From Amblyomma americanum (Eukaryota > Arthropoda > Arachnida > Ixodida > Ixodidae): DNA of 64,000 bases. The translations under genes were made by a program, and so were the position numbers. Below are positions 41,792-53,170 of the stretch, piece by piece (position 1 is the stretch's first letter; each line of letters opens with the position of its first letter). The notes beneath the pieces were generated by a model that did no database searches, was not told the origin of the DNA, and saw nothing but the letters and a program-made list of their open reading frames with translations. Location: the NCBI RefSeq assembly GCF_052857255.1, contig NC_135505.1, positions 45,090,520 through 45,154,519 on the forward strand, in the 5' to 3' direction.

Positions 41792-43640
41792 TAAGAACAC
41801 TTGGAAAGCAAAAAGAGGAACGAAGGAATCAAAAAACAGAAGTGCTAAGAGCAAAAAAACTCACATTCAACAGTGAAAGCTTCACAACAGTAAGCGTTGC
41901 TTGGAGGCGTTCCCAGTGAGTCGCTTGTTCCAGTACCAGTTTGCATACAGAACCCTATTCTATACGGCCGGCGAGGTTTGGCACCTTGTTTCTATAGCAA
42001 GAGTTTTCCATAACAAATGCTAACTCGGAGCGAATGGTTTCAGTAAACCTTCGCGATGTTCGTATTATCAGATGGAGCGCTTTTGCTCAGAGCTTGATCA
42101 GACGTAACATGGAAGGCTTTACCTCACCCGACACACAGCACAGATCTACGCCCTCTGCTTTATGAGCGACTTTTCAGTCGTTAACCCAGCCATGTATTGC
42201 AAGAACTGCCGCGTAGTGCGAAGACCAAATCTTGCGAAAAGGGGCACAAGGAAGTTGTTTGGCGAAGCATCGAAAGCTCTTGATAATATGAGACCCCGGA
42301 AACGCAACTTCCTCTTCAGAAAAGTCCGTATGAGACAAAAGCGGTTGTCGAGTCAATATATGCTTTTGGGCTGCAACTAAACTCCTTCACTGAAATGGGC
42401 TACTGCAGAGGTGTCAAAGGTGGTCGGGCATGAGAACGTACCACCTTTAGTAACTGTGGAACACTGCGGTAGCCAGTACTGGCAGATATTTCGTCGAACC
42501 TTAGATTTCAGTTAAGTTATATTTGCAGCTATAGTGTGCAAAAAATGTTGTGTCAAATCTAACCCGTAAAGTACGGAGTCTATGCATTGTGCCTAGCTTG
42601 CACGCGACTATCGTAACTTTGCTAATGGAGCTGGCATTTCGTGCACTGAAAAAAAGGCTCATTAAAAAAATAACGTCGTGAAGTTTTAAAGTGCGGCTAG
42701 GATGTGCATTGTGCTGTAATGTTTGCTTCTCTCATACAGTGCAATGCTTTAATACAAGTAGTTGTAGATAATATTATTCTTAAAACCGCTCCGGATGATA
42801 AAAAATAAACAATTGGATATGAAGGCCTTTTTTATGAATAGGCTTGAAAAATTCCATGACCGTGAGTGTTCTTGCCCTGCGTGAATTACTAAACTATTTG
42901 GGCCATTCATGCTGTTATTTTGAAATGGAAGGCTCGAAATATACCCACACGATTGTTCCAAATTTTGTGGATAATAGAAAATATAGCGAACAACAAAGGA
43001 GAAAATAAATATGAAGGTGACAGTTTTAAAACTGTTATATTTAGGCATCGCCTACGAAACTGCTTTTGCAGTAGCAAGACGTAAGCAGGAGATATGCTAT
43101 GAAAGAGAGGAATTCAATGACTATGATTTCTATATAGTCTAATCGATTGCCTACCCACACTTGTTTTCAAAAATCATTGCCGATCAGAAGAAAAAATGCA
43201 CATTTATCATTTAGAGACGCCCCGATCTTGATATCGAGCTCCTATGACTTCTTTAGAGTACATTTATAGGTAAAATTCATGAACATTTTTGAATGCCGTA
43301 AAAGTGAAAAAAGTTTTTAATTTCGAATACTTAGTGATACAAAAAAATGTGTCCTGCGTGGACAGCAGTAGTGCTTCATCCGATGAAATGAAGAAGCTGT
43401 CACTGGCTGCTATCGAAAAGCCAAAAGAGTTTCGAAACCTATAGGGGTGTCTCGCCACCGCCGCTTTCCTGCTTTTTGTGAAGAACCTGCAGGGTACAGC
43501 GTGGTGGCCGCCTCCAGAAGAAGACATACTCCAGCATGCTCGGCGGGCGCGCGCAGATAACCCTGGCCAATCCACCGTCTTGTGTGCGTGCCATGCCACT
43601 AAGGAAACAAAAACAGCAAAACTTCGCCGTCTACGCGATC
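41792..43640. other. no gene seen
   Basis: Upstream flank of the FN3 gene. The frame 42162-42380 (plus strand) is rich in basic residues but has no recognised domain. Confidence 0.4.
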
Positions 43641-45480
43641 GGATCTCGGCCCTCTACCTTCTCGGCTTGCTGGCGGCTGCATGAACGAGTCCTCTTAATA
43701 AGTTTGTGGACACCAGACACATTCAGCTTGTGTTTGGGATGCTCCCTCCACGAACTGGTGACTCCGGACTTCGAGCTGCCCCGCCTTTAATACCGGTCTG
43801 CGCCTGCATCAGCCTACACCTACCGCTGCACGGAACTCGAGACACCGGTTGCCTTCAACACCTGCCACAGATACTGTAAGCAATGGTAGCAGCTTCCTCC
43901 ACTACCTCGTCGCTTCTATCGGGCCCGCCGCCGCCACCGCAAGAGCACGACGTCTCCGCGCTTAAGCTGTCCGAATTCCTTCGGACTCGTAACTCTGGTT
44001 CCTGACCATCGAGTGCAAGTTTCGCAAACGTGGCATCTGACCCCCAAAAGAGGATATACGATAATGTCATTGGTGCTCTGCCTCCTGTCACTGCTATGGT
44101 CGTCCGGGACATTCTGCTCTCCCCGCCCGCTGATCGCCCTTTCGGCCATCTACGAGCGGCGCTCATTTTGTGCACTTTTCAATCAGAGAAACGTCGCCTG
44201 AAACATTTGCTGAGACAGAAGAATTCGGCGCCCGCGAGCCCATCGGGCTCCTTCGTTGTATGCTGCACCTGGCTGCTAACCATTCTACGTCTGTGGACGC
44301 ATCGCTCCTGTGGGAACTGTTGCTGCAACGCCCTCCTGAGCGTGTGCACACAATCCTTAGCGTGTTGACAGCAGACATCGCCTCAATGGCCCAAATGGCT
44401 GGCCTGCTTATGGATGTATTGTCTGCTGTTCATTGTTTCTCCGCTCCGGTCACATCTTCGCGCTGAGTCGCGCGAGTCAAAAGCTGTCTTCCGACTGTAC
44501 GGTCCTGCGCGCACATCGCACTGGCGCGTCATCCCAGTTTCGGCACTATGAGGCGCTCCGCAGGGATGAGTGCTCTCTGTGGTCTCATCGCCGCTGCTCG
44601 TCCTACGCACACTACGATTCCTGAACTCGCCACTGCTTGCAACCATGCACCTTCCCAAGCGACCAGCGTGCTTGGGATTTTCCGCTTCGCACGGCCACGG
44701 ACGACCTCTTCATGGCGAGCACACCAGCATGCCAGGAGTCTTCCCCTTCTCCGACTTCCCTGCGTTTCCGATCGCACTGTAAACAGCAGGTACCGACCGG
44801 CCCTCGTTTAGTCAATCCAGCCGGCTGCCTCCTCACCATCCTACGCCCTGCCACCACTTGCGACGCATTCGCATTTCGCCACTCCCACTGTTGATGAGCA
44901 TTACGATATGCCTACTTCTGCTTCGAGCTCCTGTGCCGTAGCACAGGCATCTCTTCAGTCTAGCTTAACACCCGGTGAGCATTTCCACACTGCCCTTGAG
45001 CCGACCTCGTATCCTGACTCAATGGCGGTGACAGCCCTGTCTTCTCGTCCGCCTTGCACCATCTGCTTCCCTACACCGATACCGAATGTCTGGGCCTCCG
45101 AACACGGCGCGGTGCATATGTACAGCATACTTCCATATGCCATTTGTCGCCTCTGTGGGTCTTGTGCCCTTCGCGTAACTCCTTGCCACTCAGGCTCGGA
45201 CACCCGGCTTCAAGTGCGGCCGTCTTCAACCTCGCCGCCTCTTCCTCGGCCACCACGATTCAGTCTTGGTCGACCACCCGAAGCCTGAGGCCTTTAATGG
45301 GAGCTCCACCCGATCTTGTTTTCTCTGTGCTAACGGGCATCCCTGCCGTCCCTTTTTCAACCTGCGTACCATCTCGCTCCTCTTAATAAATTTACGCACA
45401 CCATACACCTTCGCCTTGTGTCTGGGATGTTCCCTCCAAAAAACCGTGCAGGCTTTGGAACGCCTGTACTTTTTTAGGCT
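43640..45480 (+). mobile_element. internally deleted Ty3/gypsy relic
   Basis: A gag relic is flanked by two similar LTR-end-like segments, 43690-43750 and 45378-45438, that share CCTCTTAATAA and TTGTGTxTGGGATGxTCCCTCCA. After the left one comes AACTGGTGACTCCGGACTTCG, plausible as a primer site of another gypsy lineage. The whole of pol is missing, so it is an old deletion derivative. LTR outer edges were not resolved. Confidence 0.5.
43890..44690 (+). pseudogene. gypsy gag relic
   Basis: Shifting frames match gypsy Gag: KLSEFLRT, SDPQKRIYDNVIGALPP, VRDILLSPPADRPF, then EEFGAREPIGLLRCMLHL, ASLLWELLLQRPPERVHTIL and MAQMAGLLMDVLSAVH. Further on is a degraded zinc-knuckle-like HCLQPCTFPSD. At least three frameshifts. 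Confidence 0.65.
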
Positions 45481-47814
45481 TTTGTCAGTGTCGGCTTCAT
45501 GATTTCATCGTATTGCCATGCCTGACCAAACCAGTGTCCGTCGAACACTCGACTACAGTAGAGCTTTAATGCTTATAGCTGACACATAGGTAGGCGATCT
45601 CGTGCCGTTGACCTCAAACGTGCATTGGAAAAAGAGGGGGGGATACTAAAGCGGTGCCTTTATGGGTTGTCAGCGGTGTTTCTTCGCACACAGACCGTGT
45701 TCATTGTTCACATTCAGACATGTATCTGAGTTACCAGCACACAGTTTTCGCATGGTTGTCTTTGAACTATTCCGCACTTAATTTTACTCCAGTAATGTTA
45801 CTCACCGCACAAATTAGCATGTTACTAAGCATGAAATTATTTGAGCACCACACATACATCACCGCTCCCCTCACATGCACGACAGCAATGTAAACGCGCC
45901 TACGTCGCCTTATAAAATAATGAACAATATTTTTCATGTAAAACAAAAATCTCTGCATATAAGGTAAATTCAGGCATGCACTAAGGTTTATTTCACATTA
46001 AAAGTCGTCTTCCGCAACGTTTTCACTCAATCATCCACTCGTGACGTCAAGCCTGTTGGATTTGTGGACACAACGCCGTGGCGACCGGACAATTACTGGT
46101 CTCCGCTGAATTAGAGCCTTAACGCTGTCACGTTGGAACTGAACGCTTTCTCAAGACACAAATTACCATTTTACTTCTTTGATAACTAGGTAGGTGCCCG
46201 ATCCTGTTTTCAAGACTGTATTGCGAGGGATATTCGGCGTATCTAAACTTAATAATTACTCGGTGCAGCGTCAAACAAATCACTGCGTCATCAGGGGCGA
46301 GCTCAGTTTCACGGTACTTATATGAGAGACTTGTGCTGCAAACACTGGTACCGCTTTGACCAGAGACCGGTAAGGCTTAGCAATTTGACCTGAAATGAGC
46401 CAAAACTAATGGTTAAACGGGCGTTAAAAACTATGGCAAGTTATTTACCATAGGTGTCAGAGTTTTAATACCAATGTTACGTTAAATTTGGAGAAATATC
46501 TGCGTTGACTTTTGTTTTTCTGATAAAAAGGTGCCAAAATTAGCATCAGCTGAAAAAATTATTATCTAAGTTAATAATTTCAGTTTAGCTTTGTCTGTGC
46601 CACAGAAAAAGCCGTATTTATTTTATTGTTCCTTGATTTCGTGCATACTTTTCTTTGACAGCTCGTTCTTGAAAAACAACAGTGGTGAGAGCGAAAGCAT
46701 AATTCGGAAATGCTTCAGTGCGTGTTCTGTAGTATTACAAGTATGAATTATTGTCTCATACAAAATGCTGTGTGGAGCAAGAATTAGGGTGGCCTGCTGT
46801 TTTTTTCTACGTTATGTTTCCAGCTAAATGTAAGGACACATGCCGAGAGGAAAAGACCCATAGCAAACATGGTGAATTAGAGTATGAAAGATACCGGTGC
46901 TTCAAATTTTTTTTATTGCTGCAAGCGGCCACCCATGATTTAGATCACAAATCTGAGAGGAGAGTTAATAATAATGAGCCCCAAATTCACTTTTCACACC
47001 AGCCAAGGCTCAACGCAGCATCAACGAATGCAAGACTCTTGCTCGGTTCGAGCTGCCCTCAGAAAAAATGAAAAGCGTTTTTTTTAGACCTATAAAGCAG
47101 ACCATAATCAGTGACGGGCGAAAGGATGACTTACAATCCTGCGTGCACAATTTTAATTTTGACCAATTATGATGATGTCGCAGTTAACCTCTTTCACGCT
47201 AGGGTGAGAGTAGAATAAGTTCAAGCAACTTGGGATTGGGGATGGATTAACCACAACATTGTCACAAATTGCCGAAGCCATGGGGTGGTAGGGCCTCTGT
47301 TGAGGGTCATCTGCCGCTTCGTTCTACAGTTGTATGAGGGAAGTTACCATGATGATCCTGTATTTTGAAGTTCGCTAACACAAATATTAAAAATATTGCA
47401 ATGCCGCAAAAGCTATTGACTACCTCAACTTCTTTGTAAAGATCAGTGTCAGACTTTCCTGGAACATGTTGTATATTGTTAGGACAAATGAAACCAGCTA
47501 CCAAGGAAAGGAGCAACTACTAATTAGAAATCAGCGAACCGAATTAATGCGGCCACAAAAAGAATTGGTCTTTCAACTTTCTTCAATGGCGTGTATCATA
47601 GAGTCCATAACAATCATTTTCAATGTTTTACATTTTTCTTTGCATACAGATCGACTGCTGCCATGTAAACAACTCGGAATAGAGCAATGCTCTCATCTTG
47701 ATCAATTCCTAATACCCAGCATAGGAAATGATGACCGGTCACGACTGCAAACAGATGTCCACACAGATACGGGCGGAGCTTGTGGACAGCAAAAACAACA
47801 GCCAAATATTTTTT
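45481..47814. other. no gene seen
   Basis: Long AT-rich intergenic stretch without a recognisable coding region or repeat. Confidence 0.45.
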
Positions 47815-48025
47815 CAAATTTCAAATATTTATTCCAACATTACACCATACAGATATAATGTCGAGGATGGCAGGCAAAAAGCCTCCTGGAGGCTTGACCG
47901 GTCCTGCATCCTGGTGTACGCTTGGCAGAGCAGCGGTGGCAGTCAGCTCATCAGAACACAAGAAGTGAATAAAGAAAGCCCAAAACAAAACATAGAAACA
48001 GTGAAGCTGCACTAGAACTTCGTTC
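47815..48025 (-). mobile_element. LINE 3' UTR fragment
   Basis: On the minus strand, AAGCCTCCAGGAGGCTT (47895-47879) forms an 8-bp stem followed by a T-run. AATAAA follows 45 nt later (47833-47828), then an ATTTGAA-rich tail. This matches the 3' ends of the LINEs at 11.4 and 39.6 kb in layout, so it is a third, much shortened copy. Confidence 0.55.
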
Positions 48026-48035
48026 ATGCGCGACT

Positions 48036-48426
48036 AGCATACTCAATACCATCATCATCATTATCATCATCATCATACTGACTACACCACCCAATGCAGG
48101 CCAAAGGCCTCTTGGATGTCTCTCCAATTAACCCTGCCCTTTGCCAGCTGCGCCCACCCTATGCCAGCGAACTTTGTAATGTCATCCGCCCAACTAACCT
48201 TCTGCCACACCTCTGCTACGCTCGCCTTCTCTTTGAATCCACTCCGTGATCCTTAAGGACGAGCGTTATCTTGCATTCGTTTACATGCCCTGCTCAAGCA
48301 CATTTCTTCCTCTTGATTTCGACTGGGATGTCATTAACACGCGTTTGTTTCCTCACTCACTCCACCCGCTTCCGGTGTCTCAACGTTACAACTATCATAT
48401 TTCTTTTCTCGCCGTTTTCTCTCGGT
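48036..48426 (-). mobile_element. RTE-type LINE, 3' fragment
   Basis: It starts at the left with a CATCAT repeat (the GATGAT tail on the minus strand) and continues with text shared with 50316-50650: CCTCTTGATTTCGACT, the TTAACACGCGTTT region and AACGTTACA. It covers only the C-terminal end of ORF2. Confidence 0.75.
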
Positions 48427-48703
48427 CTGATGGATGACTCGGTATTTGTCAATACGCGTATTGGAGATGAACGGAGGAGAAGCATGATGCTGAGTTTATA
48501 CAGTCACCAGCGTCATCAATGCGTGGTAATAAGTACACGTCCTTCTTTTTGATTGCATTCAAGCGATCATAATAGAGACAAATTCGCCATGAATTGTCTT
48601 TATTTCTTACTAGTATTACTGGCGCGGCCCACAGGGTGCAAGACTCGGATGACTTCTTTCTGCAGCATCTGTTGCTAATCTCGTGTTTCAGCATCTGCAA
48701 TAT
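48427..48703 (-). pseudogene. Ty3/gypsy reverse transcriptase fragment
   Basis: The minus-strand frame at 48449-48700 reads MQMLKHEISNRCC, WAAPVILVRNKDNSWRICL, YDRLNAIKKKDVYLLPRIDD, then FSSVHLQYAY followed by a stop. This is the N-terminal part of a gypsy reverse transcriptase, before the catalytic YxDD, with degraded positions. Confidence 0.8.
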
Positions 48704-49660
48704 TCATTCCTTTGCTAATGAATGTGTCGTATATCGCTTCATAGCAAATCGATTAGACGTTACTACGCTTCAAAATGACCTAACAGAAGTGCAAGAATAG
48801 TGTAACACATGACTTATGTCTCTTAATATATTCAAAACCTCACTTATTTTCTTCCATCGTCGTCTTAATTTTACTGTGCTATTTGCACTATTAATATGCG
48901 TGTAATTTCCTCTGCCGATTCGTACAAGCACTTAGGCGTCTACACTTCCCATTACCTAACATGGGAAGACCGCATCACCCACTTAACCATCACGGAAAAC
49001 AGTGTTCTTGGCTACCGGCGGCGCATCCTGGTTCTAGAATACAGTACCGTTAAATCGCTGTCTTACATAAACTCCGTCCGACCAAAACTGGAACACGCCA
49101 GTTCTGTTTGGGATCCTCACCACACTAACCTGGTCTACACAACTGAGTCGTTTCATAATCGTGCAGCCAGATTCATCTCAGCTGACTATTCCTATCTTAC
49201 AAGCATCTGAGCACTAAAAACCCGCCTACGTGCGCTTACATCGGTCTCATGTCGTATATGTGCACGTCTTTGTTTATTTCATAAGTTTTTTTCATATTAC
49301 CCAGGAAGCAAACCAAATCGCCCGAAGCGCACAGCGCAATTCACACCACAGCTAACCGAATGCAATGTACCCTCTTCGTGCCCATACAACTACTTTTCAG
49401 CAATCATTGTTTATGAAGACAGCCCATGACTAGAATGGCTTTCGGTCTGAAGTGGCGACCATTGTCAAGGCTCATTTCTTTAAATCTGCCATCGAAGAGA
49501 CATACTCATTCGTCTGACACCGTTGCCCATCAGTTAAACATGCTTGTTGTTTATTGTCGCTTTTTCACCACCCTTCATACCGCTTTCTTACCACATTTTT
49601 AGAGTCATATGAACCAACGCTTCAGTTTTAATAAATAAATGTATAAATACACTCGAAAGC
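48704..49660 (+). mobile_element. LINE 3' fragment
   Basis: It begins inside the catalytic motif (FANECVVYR for FADDCVVYR), continues RLDVTTLQNDLTEVQE, then in another frame YKHLGVYTSHYLTWEDRI and WDPHHTNLVYTTESFHNRA. The 3' end has AATAAATAAATG near 49631. The same protein style occurs in the minus-strand LINE at 54.1-58.3 kb. Confidence 0.75.
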
Positions 49661-49675
49661 AGAAGATTGGAAAGC

Positions 49676-49760
49676 TATCGACATAGCTCAAGTGGTACAG
49701 TAGCGACGTGCTATTCAGAACTCGTGGGTTTTGCCCTAATTTGCGCGGTGAATCCCCTGT
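49676..49760 (+). mobile_element. tRNA-derived SINE remnant
   Basis: TAGCTCAAGTGG (49684-49695) fits the Pol III A box, and GGTTTTGCCCT (49727-49737) is a worn B box, 43 nt apart. It sits directly after the preceding LINE tail. Tick SINEs of tRNA origin such as Ruka are known. Assignment to that family is not established here. Confidence 0.45.
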
Positions 49761-50315
49761 TTTTACGAATCTTTTTTGCGTGATTATATCTCCTGGTGTG
49801 CGTGCCTTTTTTTACGAGGGGAGGAATGCCAGGTGGCGCTCAGGCAAAAAGATGTGGACGCTGGTCGCATTCGGATTATAGGACGTTGAAGTCCGCCAGC
49901 TCCCCTTCTGAAGGACGTTCTCTTCTACCTCTCAGTTAGAGTGAAATTGAAATATTACATGCGTTGTATACCAATATGCACGTAAGGCCATTGTCCCGTC
50001 TTCGATTTCCCAGTTAACAGGAGCCCTGCCTATTCATCGTCCAGTCCGCCAGGCTATATCCTATTACTACTCCTTTTCATTTCTAAATGTTCTTGTTTCC
50101 AGCAGTTCACCCCCTGTGTCTTGGATACTCCCCCGTTGTGGGTATGTGTAATCTTTATTTTAGGGCAACGAGCCCACTGAAGGGCGTGCTGCAAAGTTAT
50201 CGGGTCTCTGTGCTCTCACAAATACCATGACAATATTAATAATGCAGTTTTATTTCTTCAACCATTCTGCGGCCTTCTCGTCCGTCCTGTCTCTTAAGCT
50301 TACACTGGTCATCAT
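49761..50315. other. no gene seen
   Basis: Intergenic stretch between the SINE remnant and the RTE element, possibly including the SINE body. Confidence 0.4.
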
Positions 50316-50960
50316 CATCACCATCATCATCATCGACCTGACTGCACCCCCTAGAGGGCAAACGCCTCTCTCCTGTTTCTCCGATTATCCCTAAACTAAC
50401 CTTCCGACACCCCCTGCTACGCTTGCCTTGTCTTGGATTTCACACCGTGCCTTCTCTTGGAATACACACAGCAGTGATCTTGCCTTCCCATTATATGTCC
50501 TGCCCAAGCCATTTATTCCTCTTGATTTCGACTAGGGTGTAATTAACCCGCGTTTATTGGTCCCTCACCCACTCTTCCCGATTCCGGTCTCTTAACGTTA
50601 CACCTATCATTTTTCTTTCCATGGCGTTGTCCTTAAGCTGAACTCTTTTTCCAAGCCTCCACGTATCGGCCGGTATGTGACAGATATTGGTAAACTGCCA
50701 TTGATGATCTGAGAGAACCTGTCAATTGCGCTCAACCCCATTGTTATCCTTTAGCTATTTCCCTCTCATGATCTGGAGCAGTTGTCACTGCCTGTCCTAA
50801 CGAGACGTATTCCTTTACCACTTCCAGCACCTTGCTGCCAATTGTGTACTGTTGTTTCCTAGGTAGAGTGTTGAATATTACTTTGGATTTCTGCATAATA
50901 AATTTAGACTCACTGTTCTGCTGTGCCTAACTCATCGACCATGATTTTCAGTTCACTTCC

Positions 50961-51480
50961 TGAGGGACTCAGCAAGGCAATGTCATCAACGAATAGCTGA
51001 TTACTTAGGTATTCTCAATTAACTCTTACCTCCAACTGTTCCCAAATAAGGCGTCGGATTACCTCCTGTAAACAGGAGGTGAATAGCATTGGGGAGATTG
51101 TGTCTCCTTGCCTCACGCCCTTCCTTCTTGGAATTCTACTGCTCTCTTTATGGAGGACTATTGTAGCGGTGCAGTTGCTATACATATCTTCTAATATTTT
51201 GACATAAAGTTCTTTTGCACCCTGAATGCGTAATATCCCTACGACTGCTCAGGTTTCCACTACGTCGAGTGCTTCTCGTAATCAATGAAAGCGATATATA
51301 GGGGTTGGTTTTATTTTGAGCATTTCTCTAATACCTGATTGATAGTGTGAATATGACCGATTGTAAAATATCCTTTACGAAAGCCTGCCTGATCATGTGG
51401 CTGATCAAAGTGCAAGGTTGCCTTAGTAACTACCTTTAGGCAACGCACAGTCAGCTGATCGGTCTGTAATCTTGCGACTC
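50961..51480 (-). pseudogene. RTE reverse transcriptase core
   Basis: The minus strand reads LFVDDIALLSPSGSELKIMV around 50993 and, upstream, text for a template-primer region near 51050-51140 (reverse complement of TGTCTCCTTGCCTCACGCCC, giving GVRQGDT). FVDD replaces FADD. Stops interrupt the frame. Confidence 0.7.
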
Positions 51481-52439
51481 CTTGGCTTCCCCTTTCTAAA
51501 GAATTAATATAATGTTTGCATTCTTCAAGGCTTCTTTTCTGGTGCAGTCGAGGTCACAAGGCGTTTCGCATGCAGGGTAGAACTCTTCTGCTACTTAGTC
51601 TTCTTTTCCATATTGCTAATGAATTTGTGCTCCTTGTCTCGTAGCGCATATATCTGGTTTTTACCTATACTTAGCTTCATCTTCACAACGTTTAGGCTGC
51701 CTCCGTTCTTTAGAGCATGCTCGATTCTCTCCATATTAAACTTCCTTACGCCGGCTACCTTGAGCCTATTTAACAACTTTGATAGCTCTGCTAGCTCTAT
51801 TCTCCCAGTGGCGTTAAACGCCCTTATGGTTTGGCGTTTCTTTATCTGATCTTTCCTATCCTGAGATAGCTTGATTGTATCCTGCCGGACCGTCCTATCG
51901 CCTACTTCTACTGAGCACTCCGTAATGATAGCTGTCAGATTATCATTCGTTATGCGAACATAAGATCGCCTTCCTCGGATAAGGCTGAAAATTGGTACAG
52001 CAGCGATATCTTGAATTCATCTATTTCCCCGCTTACCTCAAACTTGCGAATCGACTTCCTCTTCACTAGCTTTTTTCGTACATTCTTCAAGTCTAAGCAA
52101 GTATCAGATCTTACCATTTTGTTGTCGCCACAGCGCACCTTTCTAATGACGTCCACAGTCTTAAGGATGCCAGGTTGAGCGCATAGTGTCTAGTCGATTT
52201 CATTTTAGTCTTACCATTGGTGCTCTTCCAGGTCCACTTCCTGTTTTCTCGTTTGCGGAAGGAGGTATTTATGATTCGTAAATTATTTCATTTCTGCGAA
52301 GTCCACTAACAAATCTCCCCTACTATTTTTGGAACCTATGCCATGGTCGCCTACCACCCGGTCTACCAGCCTACTTCTAGTCCACCTTCAAATTAAACTC
52401 GCCCATCATTACAGTGTACTGTGATTTTACTTTGTTCGT

Positions 52440-52835
52440 TTTCGATTCAACGCCTTCGTGGAAAATTTCAACGGTCTGGTAATCATGGCTGGATGTTGGC
52501 GCTTAGGCCAGCAACGCAATCACCTTGTACATTCTCTTGAGCCGAATTACGACAGCTGCAACCTTCTCGTTACTATATTATAGAACGTTTTCAGTTATAT
52601 TCTGATTGATGAGGAATACCACACCTAGTTCTTGCTTATCCGCTAATCCACGAAAGCGCAGTATGTACACGTCATTTAGTGCTGTACACGCCTCACCTGT
52701 CCTTCTAACTTCACTAAGCCCTATGACATCCAATATAATGCCCTCTAGTTCCTCGAACAGTACTGCTAGGCTAGCCTCTAAAGATAAGACTCTAGCGTCA
52801 AACTTTGCCAGGTTCAGGTTTCAATGGCGGCCTGC
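52440..52835 (-). pseudogene. RTE endonuclease relic
   Basis: AP-type endonuclease N-terminus: AKFDARVLSLEASL, IILDVIGLSEVRRTG, ELGVVFLINQNI and, further on, SQYTVMMGEFNLKVD (the GDFN motif as GEFN). Several frameshifts. Confidence 0.75.
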
Positions 52836-53107
52836 CTAGAGCAAGTGATTCCTAGCACCCTTCGCTGCATCACAGGTATGACCACCACCTTGGTAAGTTC
52901 CTCCGCAGCCGTTGGGGGCTGAAAGCCGAAGGTTAATTGGTTTGTTCATAGAACATAGCAAGGTTGTGGCTAAGTACTACATCTGGGTGGCCAAATCTCG
53001 TTCTGGTGAGGGAGTACGTTGTCGGTTCTGGTTACTTAGATTAGCCCGCGCTCCAGGCTTTTTGATGCAGTTCCATCGACATGCGAAGTTTTTTTTCAAG
53101 CCCAGTG

Positions 53108-53165
53108 GAGAATTGCGCGGGACCGGGATTCGAACCCTGGTCCTCATGCACGCGAGGCGGAGGCT
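53108..53165 (-). repeat. tRNA-like 3' half at the RTE 5' end
   Basis: GGTTCGAATCC (53136-53126) is a perfect Pol III B box in a T-arm-like context followed by CCCGCGC. No A box or acceptor 5' strand is visible, so it is a tRNA-derived relic and not a tRNA gene. Confidence 0.5.
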
Positions 53166-53170
53166 GTACC

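Larger units (their letters stand above)
50316..53170 (-). mobile_element. RTE-type LINE, near full length, decayed
   Basis: On the minus strand the order is a 5' region with a tRNA-like end, an endonuclease, a reverse transcriptase, and a GATGAT tail at 50316-50333. Endonuclease text is read near 52590-52830 (AKFDARVLSLEASLAVLFEE, LSEVRR with the catalytic Glu). The reverse transcriptase catalytic motif FVDDIALLSPS is at about 50961-50993. The linker NMERIEHALKNGGSL is at 51591-51776. Multiple stops and frameshifts. This family is abundant in ticks to my knowledge. Confidence 0.85.

Noticed and set aside
42162..42380. 72-codon basic frame as a gene upstream of the FN3 gene
   Set aside because: No domain, no supporting signals, and length is within chance expectation.
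43264..45502. Many overlapping frames of 60-126 codons on both strands
   Set aside because: They are GC-biased open frames over a gypsy relic. Only the Gag text is recognisable.
48045..48075. Possible CRISPR-like or satellite array of CATCAT units
   Set aside because: It is the simple GATGAT tail of an RTE LINE, as at 50316 and 58700.
53108..53165. A functional tRNA gene on the minus strand
   Set aside because: Only the T-arm side is tRNA-like. There is no A box, anticodon arm or matching 5' acceptor strand.
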